Below are positions 62,068 to 64,000 of a stretch of 64,000 bases of DNA, piece after piece (positions within the stretch are counted from its first letter, which is position 1; the number at the start of each line of letters is the position of its first letter). The DNA is taken from positions 124,001 through 188,000 of the forward strand of contig JAHLKD010000056.1 of NCBI GenBank assembly GCA_025526935.1, written 5' to 3'. A program made the position numbers and the translations under genes. The DNA comes from Cladochytrium replicatum (lineage: Eukaryota; Chytridiomycota; Chytridiomycetes; Cladochytriales; Cladochytriaceae). The notes below the pieces were generated by a model. It had not been told where the DNA came from and did not search any database. It worked only from the letters and a program-made list of their open reading frames with translations.

Positions 62068-63022
62068 CTACCAGCTATAGATCATTTCTCGACGCATAGA
62101 CACTGCCCGTTCGATCATTCTTAAAGTTAAAGTTTCCCGCACGTCGATCATCCTCCAATAGTCCCCGCACGCACGCACGTTCTCCGACTCCATACTCTCC
62201 ATTGCGTCCGCTCTGCATTGTTGCTCCCTGTGCTCGCTCGCTCCATCCTCGAAGACGAGCTGTGGGATCGTGTGAAACAACGGCATCAACGAACGCAAGG
62301 TGTCAACAAACGAAAGACGACGCGACCCGTAAGAAGACGACCACGACGGGCCTACGGATCTGAACATGGGTGAATTCGACGCTCATGGTCGTTATAGCCT
62401 CTGAGTACAGAGAAAGCATGCGGGAGGTAGTGTCCACGTAGCAGCCTGTGCAGTTCCATCCTGTGGCTAGATTCGACTTGGGTATTATGGATTGACGACT
62501 GTAGACCAGATCTGTGAACGTTGAGCTTGGTCCATTCGAAAACACTTCCGGTGCAAACGCTCGAGCATTCGGATTCCGGCGCTGTACCATAATTTCCGCG
62601 AATATAGCTGTCAAAATAACATTCATCATTGTCCTGAACAGCAGCGTAGATGTAGTTCCGATCTGAACATGTCCGAATGCATCTTAGGTGTTCTGGGAGC
62701 GCTCGGGAACGGATGGAACATGTGGTATCCTTGCACAAGTGGTGACAGCGGTCCAGATGAATGCTCAAAGTGTATATGTTCGATGCGCCGTGATGAGAAG
62801 AGAACAATGCGTCGCGCGAGTGACTGAACCTTGAGCCATATGGGCGAAATGACTGAAAGGACGAGCTACCTTTTGACGGAATGAAAGTATTGGCTGCTCC
62901 TTTGCAGCACTTCCGTCACTGCTGCGTTTGAAGAATGCCTCCACTCGGGATGCTGAAAAGAGGCGACTTTGCTGATCGAGGTGTTTCCTTGTTTCCGCCG
63001 AGCAATGGGCCACGCTTCCCAC
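62068..63022 (-). pseudogene. Disrupted WSC-domain gene
   Basis: On the minus strand a frame gives DRCHHLCKDTTCSIRSRALP, CIRTCSDRNYIYAAVQDNDE and CYFDSYIRGNYGTAPESECS with SVCTGSV, the second half of a WSC module. One base further into a run of T (near 62540) the match shifts frame: FSNGPSSTFTDLVYSRQSII, then GWNCTGCYVDTTSRMLSLYS, the start of the next WSC module. A further exon at 62068-62367 lacks clear motifs. It is the mirror of the degraded WSC block near 2.4-4.8 kb. Either a one-base sequencing indel in a real gene or a pseudogene. Confidence 0.5.
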
Positions 63023-63099
63023 AAATCTGGATCTTCAAAGTTTGCTGGAAACCTTTAAGTTCCCCGAGCGATCTTCGACCCGGCCCATCTGCTCGGACA

Positions 63100-64000
63100 A
63101 AAGGTTATCGCAACTTCTGAATCTCAATTACAATTGTCTTTTAAAAAAACCCCATGAGCGAGCATGAGACAATTCAACGGGGATAATAGTTGCAAAACAA
63201 GCTCAAATCGAGGTTTTCATGAAGCGGTCGTATCTGGCTTGAGCAAAACCAGTCGTGATCATAAGCCTCCACACTCTGCTTCCGACCCGTTCCGTGTTTG
63301 CGGCTCCCTCGAAGCGCTCCCGACTCGCTCATTCAACTCTCTGGATCCTCACTAATCGATCCAGAAGTTTGTCGCCTTTCTATTTGTGCTTCAAGAGTTG
63401 CAAGGTGGCCCACAAACCTTTTATGACAACACCAAAGTGCTGAACACAGCATCGGATTATCTTCTACTTATTCCAGCTTGAGAACCAAGTCGAAACCACT
63501 CCTGCGGTTGCTGCTGCCCGGCATCCCGTCGCTCATTGTAGTTGACAACTCTCCAAAGGATCTCGAACAGAGAATCAAGGATCTATCTGAGGAATGAGCA
63601 CATCTACTTCGGATGCTTGCATCAAGTCTCCCACAACCTGCAAAATATCCAATCATTTTTCTTGGTACCGCCTGGTGGAATCGTTGTCGGAACAAATCCA
63701 CTTGACATGATACAATCGCCATGGAAGTTACGGTACCGCTCATGAGTCGAGATGGCATCGCCAAGCTCGTCGGAGACGCGACGGTGGTGGAGTCGCTATA
63801 GCTCTATCCTCTAGATACGCTGCCTGGAGTGATGTGTGGGACTCCGCCGCTACTCCCGCTTCCGGTCCACGCGCTCCTGAGACTGCTGTTGCTCCCATTA
63901 GAGCTCAACGTTCGCTTTCCTGATTAGCTAGCTTGTACGAGCATCTGAACGTGAGCAGTGGATGGACGCTCTCAAATGCCCTCGGCGAAAGATCGACTCT
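63100..64000 (+). other. Unresolved coding-like sequence at the right edge
   Basis: Plus-strand fragments in different frames look partly coding: KFVAFLFVLQELQGGPQTFY and TASDYLLLIPA (about 63363-63480), then IPSLIVVDNSPKDLEQRIKD (about 63525-63590), LLRMLASSLPQPAKYPIIFL after an in-frame TGA, and VTVPLMSRDGIAKLVGDATV (about 63725-63785). No family is recognised and the chain of stops suggests introns or decay. The window ends inside this region. Confidence 0.25.

Overview
The window looks like nuclear DNA of a fungus. It carries a class IV-type chitin synthase, a CRH-type cell-wall transglycosylase with a CBM18 chitin-binding module, WSC-domain relics, a fungal-type nicotinamide mononucleotide adenylyltransferase and COX19. 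Genes are compact, lie on both strands, and are cut by many short GT-AG introns of about 45-100 nt. At least three introns look like GC-AG type. A USP9X-type deubiquitinase, an RCHY1-like RING/CHY protein and traces of a Cache-type receptor suggest an early-diverging lineage such as a chytrid; this assignment is inference.

Layout. 1-6.2 kb: the end of an unknown gene, a pyridoxamine-phosphate oxidase (PDX3) with an apparent one-base frameshift, a degraded block with at least five WSC-module fragments, and the remains of a Cache-sensor receptor. 6.3-13.1 kb: a class I DnaJ chaperone with a CaaX-like end (one apparent one-base frameshift in the J domain), an NMN adenylyltransferase, a short OB-fold-like fragment and an RCHY1-like ubiquitin ligase. 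13.1-22 kb: a degraded membrane-protein locus, two coiled-coil genes flanking a cytochrome c oxidase subunit 4 homologue, a long disordered protein and a DUF427 protein. 22.3-33.3 kb: one very large intron-rich USP9X/faf-like deubiquitinase. 33.5-40.3 kb: a broken unknown gene, COX19, LTO1, then a divergent pair of CRH transglycosylase and nitronate monooxygenase. 40.7-48.9 kb: a pseudokinase-like plus nucleotidyltransferase-like fusion, divergent from a TspO-like membrane protein, then the chitin synthase. 49-51.2 kb: no recognised gene. 51.2-64 kb: MSH6, a mitochondrial inner-membrane protein, a charged nucleolar-type protein, an unknown acidic protein, an FAD monooxygenase, a METTL21-type methyltransferase, a second disrupted WSC locus, and unresolved sequence.

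Most identified genes are housekeeping: vitamin B6 and NAD synthesis, protein folding, respiratory-chain assembly, Fe-S protein assembly, mismatch repair and cell wall. They do not form a single pathway. The most unusual object is the gene at 40738-43288. A 64-nt intron joins what looks like two genes into one protein with a kinase-like N-terminus lacking the catalytic HRD aspartate, followed by a GGS...DxD polymerase-beta-type nucleotidyltransferase signature and an acidic tail. Several clear homologues carry a single one-base frameshift, so sequencing indels and true pseudogenes need to be separated before conclusions about gene loss are drawn.
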